DNA from: Sphingopyxis sp. MSC1_008
GTDB lineage: Bacteria > Pseudomonadota > Alphaproteobacteria > Sphingomonadales > Sphingomonadaceae
NCBI RefSeq assembly: GCF_023197165.1
Contig: NZ_JALPRD010000005.1
Location: forward strand, 62,001-126,000
Direction of reading: 5' to 3'
Length of the DNA stretch: 64,000 nucleotides
The translations under genes were made by a program, and so were the position numbers. Position 1 is the first letter of the stretch. Each line of letters begins with the position of its first letter. This document shows, piece by piece, positions 1 to 8,946 of this stretch. Under the pieces are notes generated by a model that ran no database searches, was not told where the DNA came from, and saw only the letters and a list, made by a program, of their open reading frames with translations.

Positions 1-542
1 TGAGCGCGAAATCGGGGATCCCGGTCTCGACGCTGTCAAAGGTCGAACACGACCGGTTGACGCTGAGCTATGACAAGTTGCAGCAGCTCAGCCAGCGGCT
101 GAACCTCCGCATGTCCGACCTGTTCGCCGAGGACGAGGAGGACACGACGCCCCGCGTGACGGGGCGCCGGAGCATCGGGACGATCGAACGCGCGGCGCGC
201 GTGACGACCGACAATTACGACTATCATTATCTCTGTACCGACCTGCGTCAGAAGCGGATGATCCCGATCATCACGCGCATCCGCGCCCATAGCGCGCGCG
301 AGTTCGGCGAGCTCGTTCACCATCAGGGCGAAGAGTTCATCTACGTCCTTGAAGGCCGGATCGAGGTGCACAGCGAATTCTACGACCCCGTTACGCTCGA
401 GGTCGGCCAGGGCATCTACATCGATTCGTCGATGGGCCACGCCTATGTCGTCGCCGAAGGCTTTGAGGAGGCGCTGGTGCTCGGCGTCTGTTCGAGCGCC
501 GACGACGGGCTGATGGACAGCCTGATGAGCCTGCACGGCTAA
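1..542 (+). CDS. Xre-family regulator with C-terminal cupin domain (5' partial)
   Basis: The frame is already open at the window edge, so the true N-terminus lies outside; the first complete in-frame codon is at base 3. The visible part begins inside a Cro/C1-type helix-turn-helix (SGIPVSTLSKVEHDRL, then a helix ending NLRMSDLF). A charged linker follows, then a cupin barrel with the motif HHQGEEFIYVLEG and a second strand pair near GQGIYIDSSMGH. This domain order is typical of small-ligand sensing repressors that control neighbouring catabolic genes. The gene ends 24 bp before the D-aminoacylase-like gene on the same strand, so it may control or be co-transcribed with it. A TTG at 57 is in frame but would remove part of the DNA-binding domain, so I do not take it as the start. 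Ligand and targets are unknown. Confidence 0.85.
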   Translation, partial: SAKSGIPVSTLSKVEHDRLTLSYDKLQQLSQRLNLRMSDLFAEDEEDTTPRVTGRRSIGTIERAARVTTDNYDYHYLCTDLRQKRMIPIITRIRAHSAREFGELVHHQGEEFIYVLEGRIEVHSEFYDPVTLEVGQGIYIDSSMGHAYVVAEGFEEALVLGVCSSADDGLMDSLMSLHG

Positions 543-566
543 ATCCCCTCATCCGCGGAGAAACAG

Positions 567-2264
567 ATGATACTGCGTCGGTCGTTCGCCCCTTCCCTGT
601 TGCTGCTGTGCAGTTCGGCGCTGCTGTCGGCGTCGGTTGCGGCGCAAGCGCCTGCCTATGATCTGATCATCCGCGGCGGGACGATCTACGACGGGTCGGG
701 CAAGGCGCCCGTCGTCGGCGATGTCGCGATCAAGGACGACCGCATCGTCGCGATCGGCAAGGTCAATGGCACCGCGAAGACCGAGGTCGCGGCCAAGGGC
801 ATGGCGGTCGCGCCTGGTTTCATCAACATGCTGAGCTGGGCGACCGAGTCGCTGATCGTCGATCCGAAAAGCCAGAGCGATATTCGCCAGGGCGTGACGC
901 TGGAAGTGATGGGCGAAGGCTGGTCGATGGGGCCGATGAACGCCACGATGAAGGCGCTGGAAACCGAGCGACAGGGCGACATCAAATATCCGATCGAGTG
1001 GACGAGCCTCGGCGATTATTTCGGCTGGCTGGAAAAGCGCGGGATATCGACCAATGTTGCAAGCTTCGTTGGTGCGGCAACCGTACGCGTCCATGAACTG
1101 GGCGAAGGAGACGTCGATCCGACACCCGAGCAGCTCGCCCGTATGCGCGGTCTGGTGAAGCAGGCGATGAATGAAGGCGCGATGGGTGTCGGCAGTTCGA
1201 TCATCTATGCGCCCGGCTCCTATGCCGAGACCGACGAGCTCGTTGCGCTCACCAGCGAGGCCGCAAAGTGCGGTGGCATGTATATCAGCCATATGCGCTC
1301 CGAAGGCGACCGGATCGAGGAAGCCGTCGACGAGTTGATCGACATCTCGCGCCGCTCGGGCGCGCCCGCCGAAATCTATCACCTCAAGATGGCGGGGCGG
1401 AGCAATTGGGGCAAGCTCGACACGATCGTAAAGAAGATCGAGGACGCGCGCGCCGAGGGGCTGAAGATCACGACCGATATGTACACCTATACCGCGGGCG
1501 CCACCGGGCTCGACGCGGCGATGCCGACGTGGGTGCAGGCGGGTGGGCTCGAGGAGTGGATCAAGCGGCTGAAAGACCCCGCGATCCGCGCGCGCGTCGC
1601 CGCCGAGATGAAGCAGCCGGGCAGCGACTGGGAAAATCTCTTTTTCGGCGCCGGCGCCGACAAGATGATCCTGTCGGGGTTCAAGAATGACGCGCTGAAG
1701 CCGCTGACCGGCAAGACGCTCGCCGAGGTCGCCGCGATGCGCGGCAAAAGCCCCGAAGAAACCGCGATGGACCTCGTCGTCGAGGACGGCTCGCGCGTCG
1801 GCACGGTCTATTTCCTGATGTCCGAGGACAATGTCCGCAAGCAGGTCCAGCTGCCGTGGATGAGCTTCGGCTCGGACGCCGCATCGCAAGCGACCGAGGG
1901 CGTCTTCCTGAAGTCGGGCGCACACCCGCGCACCTATGGCAATTTCTCACGCCTGCTCGGCCGCTATGTCCGCGACGAAAAGCTGATTTCGCTCGAACAG
2001 GCTGTGTACCGGCTCACCACCCTGCCCGCGACCAATCTGGGCATCAAGGATCGCGGCGCGCTGAAGCCCGGCTATTACGCCGATGTCGTCGTCTTCGATC
2101 CCGCGACGATCGGTGATCGTTCGACCTTTGAGAAGCCACACCAATATTCGGTTGGCATGCGCGACGTTTTCGTCAACGGCGTCGGCGTGTTGCGGAACGG
2201 CGAGCATAGCGGCGCGACGCCTGGGCGCGCGGTGCGCGGCGCAGGCTTTAATCGCTGCAGCTAG
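567..2264 (+). CDS. D-aminoacylase-like amidohydrolase, exported, atypical metal site
   Basis: A 565-residue protein with an N-terminal signal peptide (hydrophobic LLLLCSSALL, cleavage probably after AQA near residue 28). It has the composite beta-sandwich/TIM-barrel fold of the N-acyl-D-amino-acid amidohydrolase family: YDLIIRGGTIYDGSG at the N-terminus, YISHMRSEG near 239, IYHLKMAGRSNWG near 270 and FGSDAAS near 434. These supply the family's later histidines and the barrel aspartate (about D437). The normal first metal motif HxH after PGF is absent: residues 83-91 read PGFINMLSW. Activity may therefore rely on a mononuclear site or a different chemistry. Family members cleave N-acyl-D-amino acids or related amides, here probably in the periplasm. 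The gene is convergent with the MpaB-like gene and their stop codons overlap (CTAG). Confidence 0.85.
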   Translation: MILRRSFAPSLLLLCSSALLSASVAAQAPAYDLIIRGGTIYDGSGKAPVVGDVAIKDDRIVAIGKVNGTAKTEVAAKGMAVAPGFINMLSWATESLIVDPKSQSDIRQGVTLEVMGEGWSMGPMNATMKALETERQGDIKYPIEWTSLGDYFGWLEKRGISTNVASFVGAATVRVHELGEGDVDPTPEQLARMRGLVKQAMNEGAMGVGSSIIYAPGSYAETDELVALTSEAAKCGGMYISHMRSEGDRIEEAVDELIDISRRSGAPAEIYHLKMAGRSNWGKLDTIVKKIEDARAEGLKITTDMYTYTAGATGLDAAMPTWVQAGGLEEWIKRLKDPAIRARVAAEMKQPGSDWENLFFGAGADKMILSGFKNDALKPLTGKTLAEVAAMRGKSPEETAMDLVVEDGSRVGTVYFLMSEDNVRKQVQLPWMSFGSDAASQATEGVFLKSGAHPRTYGNFSRLLGRYVRDEKLISLEQAVYRLTTLPATNLGIKDRGALKPGYYADVVVFDPATIGDRSTFEKPHQYSVGMRDVFVNGVGVLRNGEHSGATPGRAVRGAGFNRCS

Positions 2265-3157
2265 GCGGCGAGCAAGCGCCGCTGCTCGGCGGGTGATTTG
2301 AACAGGAAATCATATGGCAGGCCGAGGCGAACGCTGGCCTGACAATGCGGGGCGGCGCGATCGACATGGCGGTCGGCGAGCCGGCCGGCGATCCGCAGCG
2401 CGGTGCGGTCGAGCCGCGTCAGATCATAACGCGGGCCGAGTTCCAGCTTGCGCCGGATATGGCCCGGAAGCAGCGACACCGACGCTCGCGCGATCGCGCG
2501 GTGAAGGAAGAGCGGTACGCCCGGAGCGGCCTGCCCCGACTGGATAATATCGAGGAATTCAAAGATGATCGGGTGCGGCTCGAAGCGCGGTTCGAGCTCG
2601 ACCATCATTGCCATGAACGCATCGATCGTCGGCGGTGTATGCCGCGCACCGAACTCGCGCCCGATCGCGTCGCCATCGACCATAAAGCGGTCCTTGTCGA
2701 CATCGCTCAGCCGATGGACGAAACTGTCATACGCCATCAGGAAACCATAGGAGGCTGTTGCCGCGACCCAATCGAGCAGCACGGGGTCCATCGCGCGATA
2801 GGCATCCCCTGCCGGGGTTTCGCCCTTCACCTTGCCGTGCATCCGGTTCACCTGCCCGATCACCTGCCTCGCCGTACTGGCGGGACCGTAGCAGGCGAGC
2901 ATTGCAACCAGCCCGGTACGGCGCGAGCGGCCGATCGGGTCGGCTTTATAGGTCGAATGATCCCACACCCCCGACCGGATGCGCGGCTCGGCGAATTCGA
3001 GCAGCACCGCCGCGATCCCGCCAATGCCGAGCGCGATCGGGTTTTTGTAGATCCTCCACTGGACGCTGTCGGGCGCCAGCAGTGCGGGCTCGCCGAGGGG
3101 CTCGGCGAAATCGATCGCCGTCCCGAGATATTCATTCTGCATCGGCAAGCGCGCCAC
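2261..3157 (-). CDS. MpaB/DUF2236-type oxygenase family protein
   Basis: A 298-residue protein of the DUF2236 (MpaB, latex-clearing-protein-like) family. Supporting segments are IALGIGGIAAVLLEFAEPRIRSGVWDHSTYK near the N-terminal third (read as two blocks), RTGLVAMLACYGP, and the conserved core VAATASYGFLMAYDSF followed by DRFMVDGDAIGREFGA. Family members bind haem b through conserved histidine and carry out oxidative cleavage or oxygenation, but the substrate here cannot be read. No signal peptide is visible, so it is probably cytoplasmic. The chosen start is a GTG at 3157 behind the ribosome-binding sequence GGGAGAAGA. An internal ATG five codons later is possible. It lies 13 bp downstream of a TonB-dependent receptor gene on the same strand and is probably co-transcribed with it, which suggests it acts on the imported compound. 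Confidence 0.8.
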   Translation of the reverse strand: MARLPMQNEYLGTAIDFAEPLGEPALLAPDSVQWRIYKNPIALGIGGIAAVLLEFAEPRIRSGVWDHSTYKADPIGRSRRTGLVAMLACYGPASTARQVIGQVNRMHGKVKGETPAGDAYRAMDPVLLDWVAATASYGFLMAYDSFVHRLSDVDKDRFMVDGDAIGREFGARHTPPTIDAFMAMMVELEPRFEPHPIIFEFLDIIQSGQAAPGVPLFLHRAIARASVSLLPGHIRRKLELGPRYDLTRLDRTALRIAGRLADRHVDRAAPHCQASVRLGLPYDFLFKSPAEQRRLLAA

Positions 3158-3170
3158 TCGGCTCTTCTCC

Positions 3171-5621
3171 CTAGAAGTCGTAACCCACGGTCAGGCCATA
3201 GGTTCGCGGCTGGTTGGCGAAACGCACGACGACATTGGCATTGATCGCGACCGCCGACCAATAATATTTGTCGAACAGGTTCTTCGCCCACAACGACACC
3301 GACCAGCCGCTTTCGTCTTTCAGGCCAAGGCTCGCGTTGACGGTGCCATAGGCATCGACCTTGTAGAGATCGAGATCCTCAAAGATTGTGTTCGACTTGC
3401 TTTGATAGCGCGCGCTGACTGCGCCGGTCAGGTTGACGGTGTCGGTGACCGGCGTGTCATAGGCGAGCGTCAGACTGCCCTGGAATTTTGGGCTATAGAT
3501 GAACTCGGCGCCATCGAAATTCTCGGGCTGGCCGGCCGCATTGGTGCCGTTGTAGTCATTGATCCGCGTCTTCAGATAGAGCGCATTGGCCGCGATCGTC
3601 AGCCCGGTCGCCGGGCGGATCGTGAGCTCGCCCTCGACGCCATATGCCTCGCTGTCGGGGACATTATCGAGGCGCGATAGCGCGGTGTAGATCGGATCGG
3701 CGAAATAGGTGCTGATCTGCTTGTCGCGATAATCGTAATAGAAGGCCGAGAGATTGGCCTGCACCAGCCGGTCGGCGAGCGTCGCCTTCACGCCGACTTC
3801 GTAAGCGGTCAATTTCTCCTGTTTCACCGGCGCATTCTGGCGTGCGAGGTTCGCCGCGTTGATCGGCGTTGTGCCCGATTTATAGCCGCGCGAGATCGAA
3901 GCGTAGAGCAAGGTGTCGTCGTTCGGCGACCAGTCGAGCGCAACGCGCCAGGCGACATTATCTTCCTTGAGCAGCGACTGCACCTCCCCGAAGGTCCCCG
4001 TCGCGGGATCGAAGGTGTTGCACTGACCTTGCGAAATCTGCGGCGCGAGCACGCCATAGGTTTGCAGGTATAACGCGCGGTTCACGACATTGACGTTGGG
4101 CAACATATTGCCGTTGAAGTCGCGCGAGCAGCCGTTGTAGCGCTGCTTGTCCTCGGTGTACCGCACACCGACGGTCAGCTTGAGCTGGTCGGTCAGCTCG
4201 GCATCGGCGTTGCCGAACACGCTCCACGTCTTCGTGCGGATGCGGCCGAAATCTTCGTATGTGCGGAAAGCCTGCGAAAGCTGAAGCGGGGTATAGCCAC
4301 CCGAGTTGAAGATCGGACTCGCGAGCAGCGGTGCGCCCGCCGCGCGGATCAGCCCGACGTTGGCGTTCTGGCCGAGCATCGTCCGGTTGGAATCGATGAT
4401 GCGGTCGTTCGCATAATAGGCACCGACCAGCCAGTTCACCGCCCCCGTCTCGCCTTCGACATGCAGTTCCTGCGCAAAGCTCTTGATCCGTCCGACCGTA
4501 TTCTGGAGCAGTATCTCGAACGGTGCGCCGCTCCAGTCCGACAGCGCGTTGCGCTTGAAGTCGTTGTAGCTGGTGAGCGACACAAGCTTCATCGTCTCGC
4601 CCAGATCCTGATCCCAGCGCAGCTTCAGCCCCCAGAAGCGATTGTCCTCGGCCAGCGGACCATCGAGGCCAAGCCCGGTGCCGATATCGGCCGAGCGCGA
4701 TGCTTCGGGCGCCCAATCGGCCTGGCTCGCCTTGGTCGGAAAATTGTTCGCCAGATAAGCGGCAAGCCCCGGCGCGTTGAAGAAGCGCGAGTTGCTGGTG
4801 CCGCTGACCGGGTTGGTCGCGGGGGTGAAGCCGATCCCCTGCCCCGCGACGGTGTCCGACTTGTTGCGCCAATATGTGACCGACAGGTCGAAATGCGTGC
4901 CCGGCGCCGGATCGATCGCGAGCGCGCCGCGGACACCCAATTTCTCGACCTCGCCGAGCCGCTCGCCCCGCGTGTTGCTGACCTGCCAGCCCTTGTCGCT
5001 ATTCTCGCTGCGGAACGCGATGCGCGCGGCGATGCCCTCGCCGAGCGGACCCGAGATATGGCCGCCGATATTATACGTCTGATAATTGCCGAGATCGGCC
5101 TTGATGCTGGCATCGAAGCTGTCGGTCGGCTTCGCGGTGATGAAGTTGATCAGGCCCGCGGTCGTGTTGCGGCCATAGAGCGTGCCTTGCGGCCCCTTCA
5201 GCACTTCGACGCGCTCGAGGTCCATCACCGGACCGGTGTTCATGATCGGATAGGCGTAGGCGACCTCGTCGACATAAGTACCGACGGTCGAGGTCGACGA
5301 GAGGTTGATCGTGTTGAAGCCGATGCCGCGCAGCGTATAGGTTGGCACGCCCTGATAGCTTTGCGAGACGGTGAAGCTCGGGGCGACCGTGGTCAGGTCG
5401 CGCATGTCGGTGACGCGGAGGCTTTCGAGCGTCGCGCCATCCACCGCCTGAATCGCCATGCCGACGTCGTTCATCGATTCGGCGCGGCGCTGCGCGGTGA
5501 CGATGATGTCGCCTTCCGCCGCGACCGCATCGGCGGGCGCTTCCTCGGCGGCGAACGCAGGCGCCGCCAGCGCGAGGCCCATCGCGGAACCCGCGGCCAG
5601 GAAAATACGCATTGCCTTCAT
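3171..5621 (-). CDS. TonB-dependent outer-membrane receptor
   Basis: An 816-residue outer-membrane transporter. It has a signal peptide (MKAMRIFLAAGS to AFAAEE), then the TonB-box/plug entry DIIVTAQRRAES, the plug landmarks LRGIGFNTINLS and VEVLKGPQGTLYGRNTTAG, and a long beta-barrel ending in the aromatic C-terminus RTYGLTVGYDF. Such receptors bring bulky or scarce nutrients across the outer membrane using TonB energy. In sphingomonads this subgroup usually handles organic substrates rather than siderophores; the ligand here is unknown. ATG at 5621 is preferred because GGAGG lies seven bases upstream; a GTG directly before it is also in frame. The gene is divergent from a LuxR-type regulator and is followed by the MpaB-like oxygenase. 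Confidence 0.93.
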   Translation of the reverse strand: MKAMRIFLAAGSAMGLALAAPAFAAEEAPADAVAAEGDIIVTAQRRAESMNDVGMAIQAVDGATLESLRVTDMRDLTTVAPSFTVSQSYQGVPTYTLRGIGFNTINLSSTSTVGTYVDEVAYAYPIMNTGPVMDLERVEVLKGPQGTLYGRNTTAGLINFITAKPTDSFDASIKADLGNYQTYNIGGHISGPLGEGIAARIAFRSENSDKGWQVSNTRGERLGEVEKLGVRGALAIDPAPGTHFDLSVTYWRNKSDTVAGQGIGFTPATNPVSGTSNSRFFNAPGLAAYLANNFPTKASQADWAPEASRSADIGTGLGLDGPLAEDNRFWGLKLRWDQDLGETMKLVSLTSYNDFKRNALSDWSGAPFEILLQNTVGRIKSFAQELHVEGETGAVNWLVGAYYANDRIIDSNRTMLGQNANVGLIRAAGAPLLASPIFNSGGYTPLQLSQAFRTYEDFGRIRTKTWSVFGNADAELTDQLKLTVGVRYTEDKQRYNGCSRDFNGNMLPNVNVVNRALYLQTYGVLAPQISQGQCNTFDPATGTFGEVQSLLKEDNVAWRVALDWSPNDDTLLYASISRGYKSGTTPINAANLARQNAPVKQEKLTAYEVGVKATLADRLVQANLSAFYYDYRDKQISTYFADPIYTALSRLDNVPDSEAYGVEGELTIRPATGLTIAANALYLKTRINDYNGTNAAGQPENFDGAEFIYSPKFQGSLTLAYDTPVTDTVNLTGAVSARYQSKSNTIFEDLDLYKVDAYGTVNASLGLKDESGWSVSLWAKNLFDKYYWSAVAINANVVVRFANQPRTYGLTVGYDF

Positions 5622-5724
5622 CACTCATCCTCCCTCAAACGCCTTGTCGCCGGGCCCGTCTTTGTGCGAGCGTCGTGCGAAACCGGACCGTGACAAAACA
5701 GAGGATTGCGGCCGGGCGAACAAG

Positions 5725-5740
5725 CTGACACCTGTGTCAG
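5725..5740. promoter_or_regulatory. Perfect 16-bp palindrome upstream of the LuxR-type gene
   Basis: CTGACAC-CT-GTGTCAG has arms of 7 bp with a 2-bp centre. It lies 23 bp before the LuxR-type start codon, in the divergent promoter region shared with the TonB receptor. Its size and position fit a lux-box-like operator for the adjacent regulator, though binding is only inferred. Confidence 0.5.
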
Positions 5741-5763
5741 GATAGCGGAGGGAAAAGCGGAGC

Positions 5764-6510
5764 ATGGATCATCAGCGCGAATCCTGGGCCGAAATGCCCG
5801 CGCTGATTGCGGCGGTGCAGGCGGCGGGCGACAAGATCGGCCTGCCCTTTGTCGCGGCGCAGGCCGACCTTGGCGACCCCGAACCGATGAGCGACGAGGC
5901 GGGTCGTCCCTATGCCGAAACCAGCTTTCGCTGGGTCGACCCGAACTATGCCTATTGGCGCGACCGCAAGCTGGCGTTGCAACTGGCTTTCCTGACCGCC
6001 GCGCGGCTTGTCGCCGAGCCCTTCTACTACAGCGAGGGACATCTCGGAACATGGCGGCCGACGCACCTGCTCGATGAGGTGGACTGCTCGCAGGCGAAGA
6101 ACACGCCCAATTTCGGCGAAGCGATCATCGCGCCGGTGCATCTGCCGCGCGGGCTTGTCGGCGCGGTCTTCTGGTGCTCGCGCGAACCCGTCGGGGTCGA
6201 GGCGCTGTTCGCAAAACACGCCAGCGACCTGCACAATCTCGCGCTCAAGCTCGTCGCGACGCACAATGAAGCGCGCGACCGGCCGCGCAACGCCACTGTG
6301 CCGCAAACGCTGACCCGCCGCGAGGTCCAGTGCCTGCGCTGGGCCGCGGCAGGCAAGACCGACGGCGAGATCGGAATCATCCTGTCGCTGTCGGTGTCAA
6401 CGGTGCGCTTTCACCTGCGCAACGCTGCCGGGAAGCTCGGCGCGACCGGACGTGCGCAATCGATCCAGATCGCGGCGGGGCTCGGCTTCGTCGGCGCGCG
6501 CGCGGCCTGA
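5764..6510 (+). CDS. LuxR-family transcriptional regulator (orphan)
   Basis: A 248-residue protein with an N-terminal sensor domain (about 1-165) and a C-terminal LuxR/FixJ-type helix-turn-helix (about 182-243: LTRREVQCLRWAAAGKT, then SVSTVRFHLRNAAGKLG). The layout matches autoinducer-binding LuxR proteins, and FRWVDPNYAYWRDRK is in the right region for the ligand pocket, but the invariant Trp/Tyr/Asp pattern is not clearly conserved. It may bind a non-AHL ligand. No luxI-type synthase is present in the window, so it is an orphan. A perfect palindrome lies just upstream. The divergent TonB receptor operon is the obvious candidate target. Confidence 0.85.
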   Translation: MDHQRESWAEMPALIAAVQAAGDKIGLPFVAAQADLGDPEPMSDEAGRPYAETSFRWVDPNYAYWRDRKLALQLAFLTAARLVAEPFYYSEGHLGTWRPTHLLDEVDCSQAKNTPNFGEAIIAPVHLPRGLVGAVFWCSREPVGVEALFAKHASDLHNLALKLVATHNEARDRPRNATVPQTLTRREVQCLRWAAAGKTDGEIGIILSLSVSTVRFHLRNAAGKLGATGRAQSIQIAAGLGFVGARAA

Positions 6511-6559
6511 TGCAGGTGCCAGCTTGGCCGGGCATAGCACAAAGTCTTAAGCGGGGCGC

Positions 6560-7690
6560 ATGGACATGCTGAACGACCCGGCGCTGGCGGTTTTTCGCGA
6601 AGAGGTTCGCGGCTTTCTTACGGCGCATCTGCCCGATGACATCCGCCGCGCGGCGGCGCGTGCAACAAGCGTTTTCATCGACCCTGCGGTGTCGTTGCCC
6701 TGGCAGCGAAGCCTTCACGCACGCGGCTGGGCGGCGCCCGACTGGCCGGCCGAGTTCGGCGGTCCGGGCTGGAGCGAGATCGAGCGCTATGTCTTTGCCG
6801 CCGAATGCGCGCAGGCCGGCGCGCCCAACCTCGCGCCGATGGGGCTGAAGATGGTCGCCCCGGTGATCATGCATTATGGCAGCCCCGAACAGCGCGCCCA
6901 TTATCTGCCGCGTATATTGTCGGGCGAGGATTATTGGTGCCAGGGTTTTTCGGAGCCCGGCGCCGGCTCCGACCTCGCCGCGCTGCAACTGCGCGCTGTT
7001 CTCGATGGCGACGATTATGTGCTCAACGGATCGAAGATCTGGACCACCCACGCGCATTTTGCGAACCGCATGTTCGCGCTTGTCCGCACGTCGAACGAGG
7101 GCAAGCCGCAGGCGGGAATCAGCTTCCTGCTGCTCGACATGGCGACGCAGGGAATCACGGTCGAGCCGATCCGCACGCTCGCGGGCGACCATGAATTCAA
7201 CCAGGTGTTTTTCGACGATGTCCGCGTCCCACAAGCGAACCGGCTCGGCGGCGAGAATGAGGGCTGGTCGGTCGCGAAGCATCTGCTGACCTTCGAGCGC
7301 GGCGGCAAATACGCGCCGGGGCTGATCGGGCGCCTCGAACGGCTGCGCACCCGCGATGACATCGATCCGGTGCTGCGTGCGCAGCTTGACCGTGAGGCGG
7401 TGACGCTGAAAGCGCTGCAGGCGCTCGAGCTTAAGGCGATGCGCGGCGTCGGCGGCAGCGCGGCGCTCTATGCATCGGCGCTGAAGATCCTCGGCACCGA
7501 AACCGCGCAACGCATCGACACGCTGGCGTGCGAGGTTGCCGGCCATGCCGCGTGGGCCGATGCCGACGGCCAGACGCCCGCCGACCTTGCGATCGCGGTG
7601 CCCCGCTATCTCAACGACCGCGCGGCAAGCATTTACGCGGGGTCAAACGAGATCCAGCGCGACCTGATCGCAAGGACGATGCTGGGTTAG
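6560..7690 (+). CDS. Acyl-CoA dehydrogenase (catalytic-type subunit)
   Basis: A 376-residue flavoprotein of the acyl-CoA dehydrogenase family: N-terminal helical domain, central beta domain with YWCQGFSEPGAGSDLA and LNGSKIWTTHA (FAD/substrate contacts), and a C-terminal helical domain ending RAASIYAGSNEIQRDLIART, which holds the usual catalytic glutamate. It introduces an alpha,beta double bond into an acyl-CoA, passing electrons to ETF. It is convergent with a second, shorter ACAD-like gene, the two stop codons overlapping by 4 bp. Pairs of one complete and one reduced ACAD are known to form heteromers on bulky, steroid-like acyl-CoAs; that is a possible reading here. The start is ATG 6560; a second ATG two codons in is equally possible. 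Confidence 0.9.
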   Translation: MDMLNDPALAVFREEVRGFLTAHLPDDIRRAAARATSVFIDPAVSLPWQRSLHARGWAAPDWPAEFGGPGWSEIERYVFAAECAQAGAPNLAPMGLKMVAPVIMHYGSPEQRAHYLPRILSGEDYWCQGFSEPGAGSDLAALQLRAVLDGDDYVLNGSKIWTTHAHFANRMFALVRTSNEGKPQAGISFLLLDMATQGITVEPIRTLAGDHEFNQVFFDDVRVPQANRLGGENEGWSVAKHLLTFERGGKYAPGLIGRLERLRTRDDIDPVLRAQLDREAVTLKALQALELKAMRGVGGSAALYASALKILGTETAQRIDTLACEVAGHAAWADADGQTPADLAIAVPRYLNDRAASIYAGSNEIQRDLIARTMLG

Positions 7691-8709
7691 TCCGGCGCCT
7701 CGGCAAAGCGCGTGAGATGACCGGCGCGCGGACCGAACCCCGCCGCGATCGCGAGCGCGCGCTTGAAATGTCCGCCAAGGCTGAGCTCCTCGGTCAGCCC
7801 CATCGCGCCGTGAATCTGCACTGCGCTCTCGCCGACCAAGCGCACCGCATCGCCGACCTCTATGCAGGCGGCGCTGACCGCCTGGGCTCGATCGACGCGC
7901 CCCCCATCGACCGCGAGGATTGCCGCCTCGGCGAGCGCGGCCGCCTTCATCGCCGCCAGCTGCATGTCGGCGGCGCGGTGGCGGAGCGACTGGAAGCGGC
8001 CGATCGCGGTGCCGAATTGTTTGCGCTGACCAAGATAGTCGGTGCTGTCGGCGATCATGCGCTGCATCAGCCCGACTGCCTCGGCGCAGCGCGCCGCGAG
8101 GATCAGGTCGTTCGCATAGTCGGCGTATCCACGCGCTTCGGGGCCCGCCGCGAGCATCTCGCCATCGCCCGCTTTCAAGGTGAAGCCAAGGTCGGCCGAC
8201 ACGCTTCCGTCGTGCATGATGCGATGACGCTGCTCGACCTTGGCGCCATCGGCGGCAAAGAGAAGCAGCAAGTCGCGGTCGGCGAGCAGGAACAGATCAG
8301 CTTCGGCCCCTCCGGCCACCAGCTCCGCGCTGCCGCGAACCGTCACGGCATCGACAATCGGCATAGCCGCCGTCGACGCGGCACAGACAATCGCGATGCG
8401 CTTGCTGCCCGCCGCAAGGTCTCGCAGTGCGGGATGGCCGGGCGCCGCCTCTGCAAGCAGCGCCGTAGCCGCGGCGTGCGAGAGCCAGTCGGCGCCAGCG
8501 AGCGTAGGTCCGAGTTCGGCCACGACAAGCGCGATGTCGATCGCGCCGCCGCCGAAACCACCGGCACTCTCGGGCAATGCGATGCCCGCAAGACCGAGCG
8601 ATTCCGAAAGGTCGCGCCAACCCGGTCGTGCGTTGTCGACGAGGAAGCGCTGCACACTGTCGCGCAGCATCCGTTGTTCTTCGCGAAGCGGCAGGTCAAG
8701 TTCAGCCAT
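7687..8709 (-). CDS. Acyl-CoA dehydrogenase family protein, reduced second subunit
   Basis: A 340-residue ACAD-fold protein. The N-terminal helical domain (LPLREEQRMLRDSVQRFL, then GLAGIALPESAGGFGGG) and the C-terminal helical domain (YLGQRKQFGTAIGRFQSLRHR, then QIHGAMGLTEE) are clear. The middle beta domain is degenerate, and the C-terminal segment after GLTEE reads LSLGGHFKRALA, with no glutamate at the usual catalytic position. That fits the non-catalytic partner of a heteromeric ACAD, most simply with the convergent 376-residue ACAD next door. The alternative is an ACAD with its base elsewhere. It is divergent from the EamA transporter gene, with a possible half-operator of the island motif between them. 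Confidence 0.83.
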   Translation of the reverse strand: MAELDLPLREEQRMLRDSVQRFLVDNARPGWRDLSESLGLAGIALPESAGGFGGGAIDIALVVAELGPTLAGADWLSHAAATALLAEAAPGHPALRDLAAGSKRIAIVCAASTAAMPIVDAVTVRGSAELVAGGAEADLFLLADRDLLLLFAADGAKVEQRHRIMHDGSVSADLGFTLKAGDGEMLAAGPEARGYADYANDLILAARCAEAVGLMQRMIADSTDYLGQRKQFGTAIGRFQSLRHRAADMQLAAMKAAALAEAAILAVDGGRVDRAQAVSAACIEVGDAVRLVGESAVQIHGAMGLTEELSLGGHFKRALAIAAGFGPRAGHLTRFAEAPD

Positions 8710-8860
8710 GCCGGTTCACCGACACGCGGGCCCGACGCGTAGGCACGCCCCATTCCGGTTCTGGAAAATCATAGGTCACTTCGGCTCTCCCGCACCTTTC
8801 CTGCGGCATCGCTTCCCTGCGGTCTAGCTGATTGGTGTGTCAGGTCGAACGCGGGCGCTC

Positions 8861-8886
8861 CATATACTTAGCAATAAAACTATTGC
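8861..8886. promoter_or_regulatory. Possible island-operator half-site plus 6-4-6 inverted repeat
   Basis: Bases 8865-8871 read TACTTAG, matching the half-site and flank seen at other island operators (for instance TACTTAG on the reverse strand at 10803-10820). The second half is not conserved. Overlapping it, GCAATA-AAAC-TATTGC (8871-8886) is a perfect inverted repeat. It lies between the divergent ACAD and EamA genes. Weak evidence compared with the other operator sites. Confidence 0.3.
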
Positions 8887-8946
8887 ATGGGGCCGCATGC
8901 ACAGTGCGATTCGAGTCGAAAATCACATGCACGGGCGGCGAGCGGC

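Noticed and set aside
5764..6510. Complete quorum-sensing pair
   Set aside because: Only the LuxR-type regulator is present; no LuxI-type synthase is encoded in the window.
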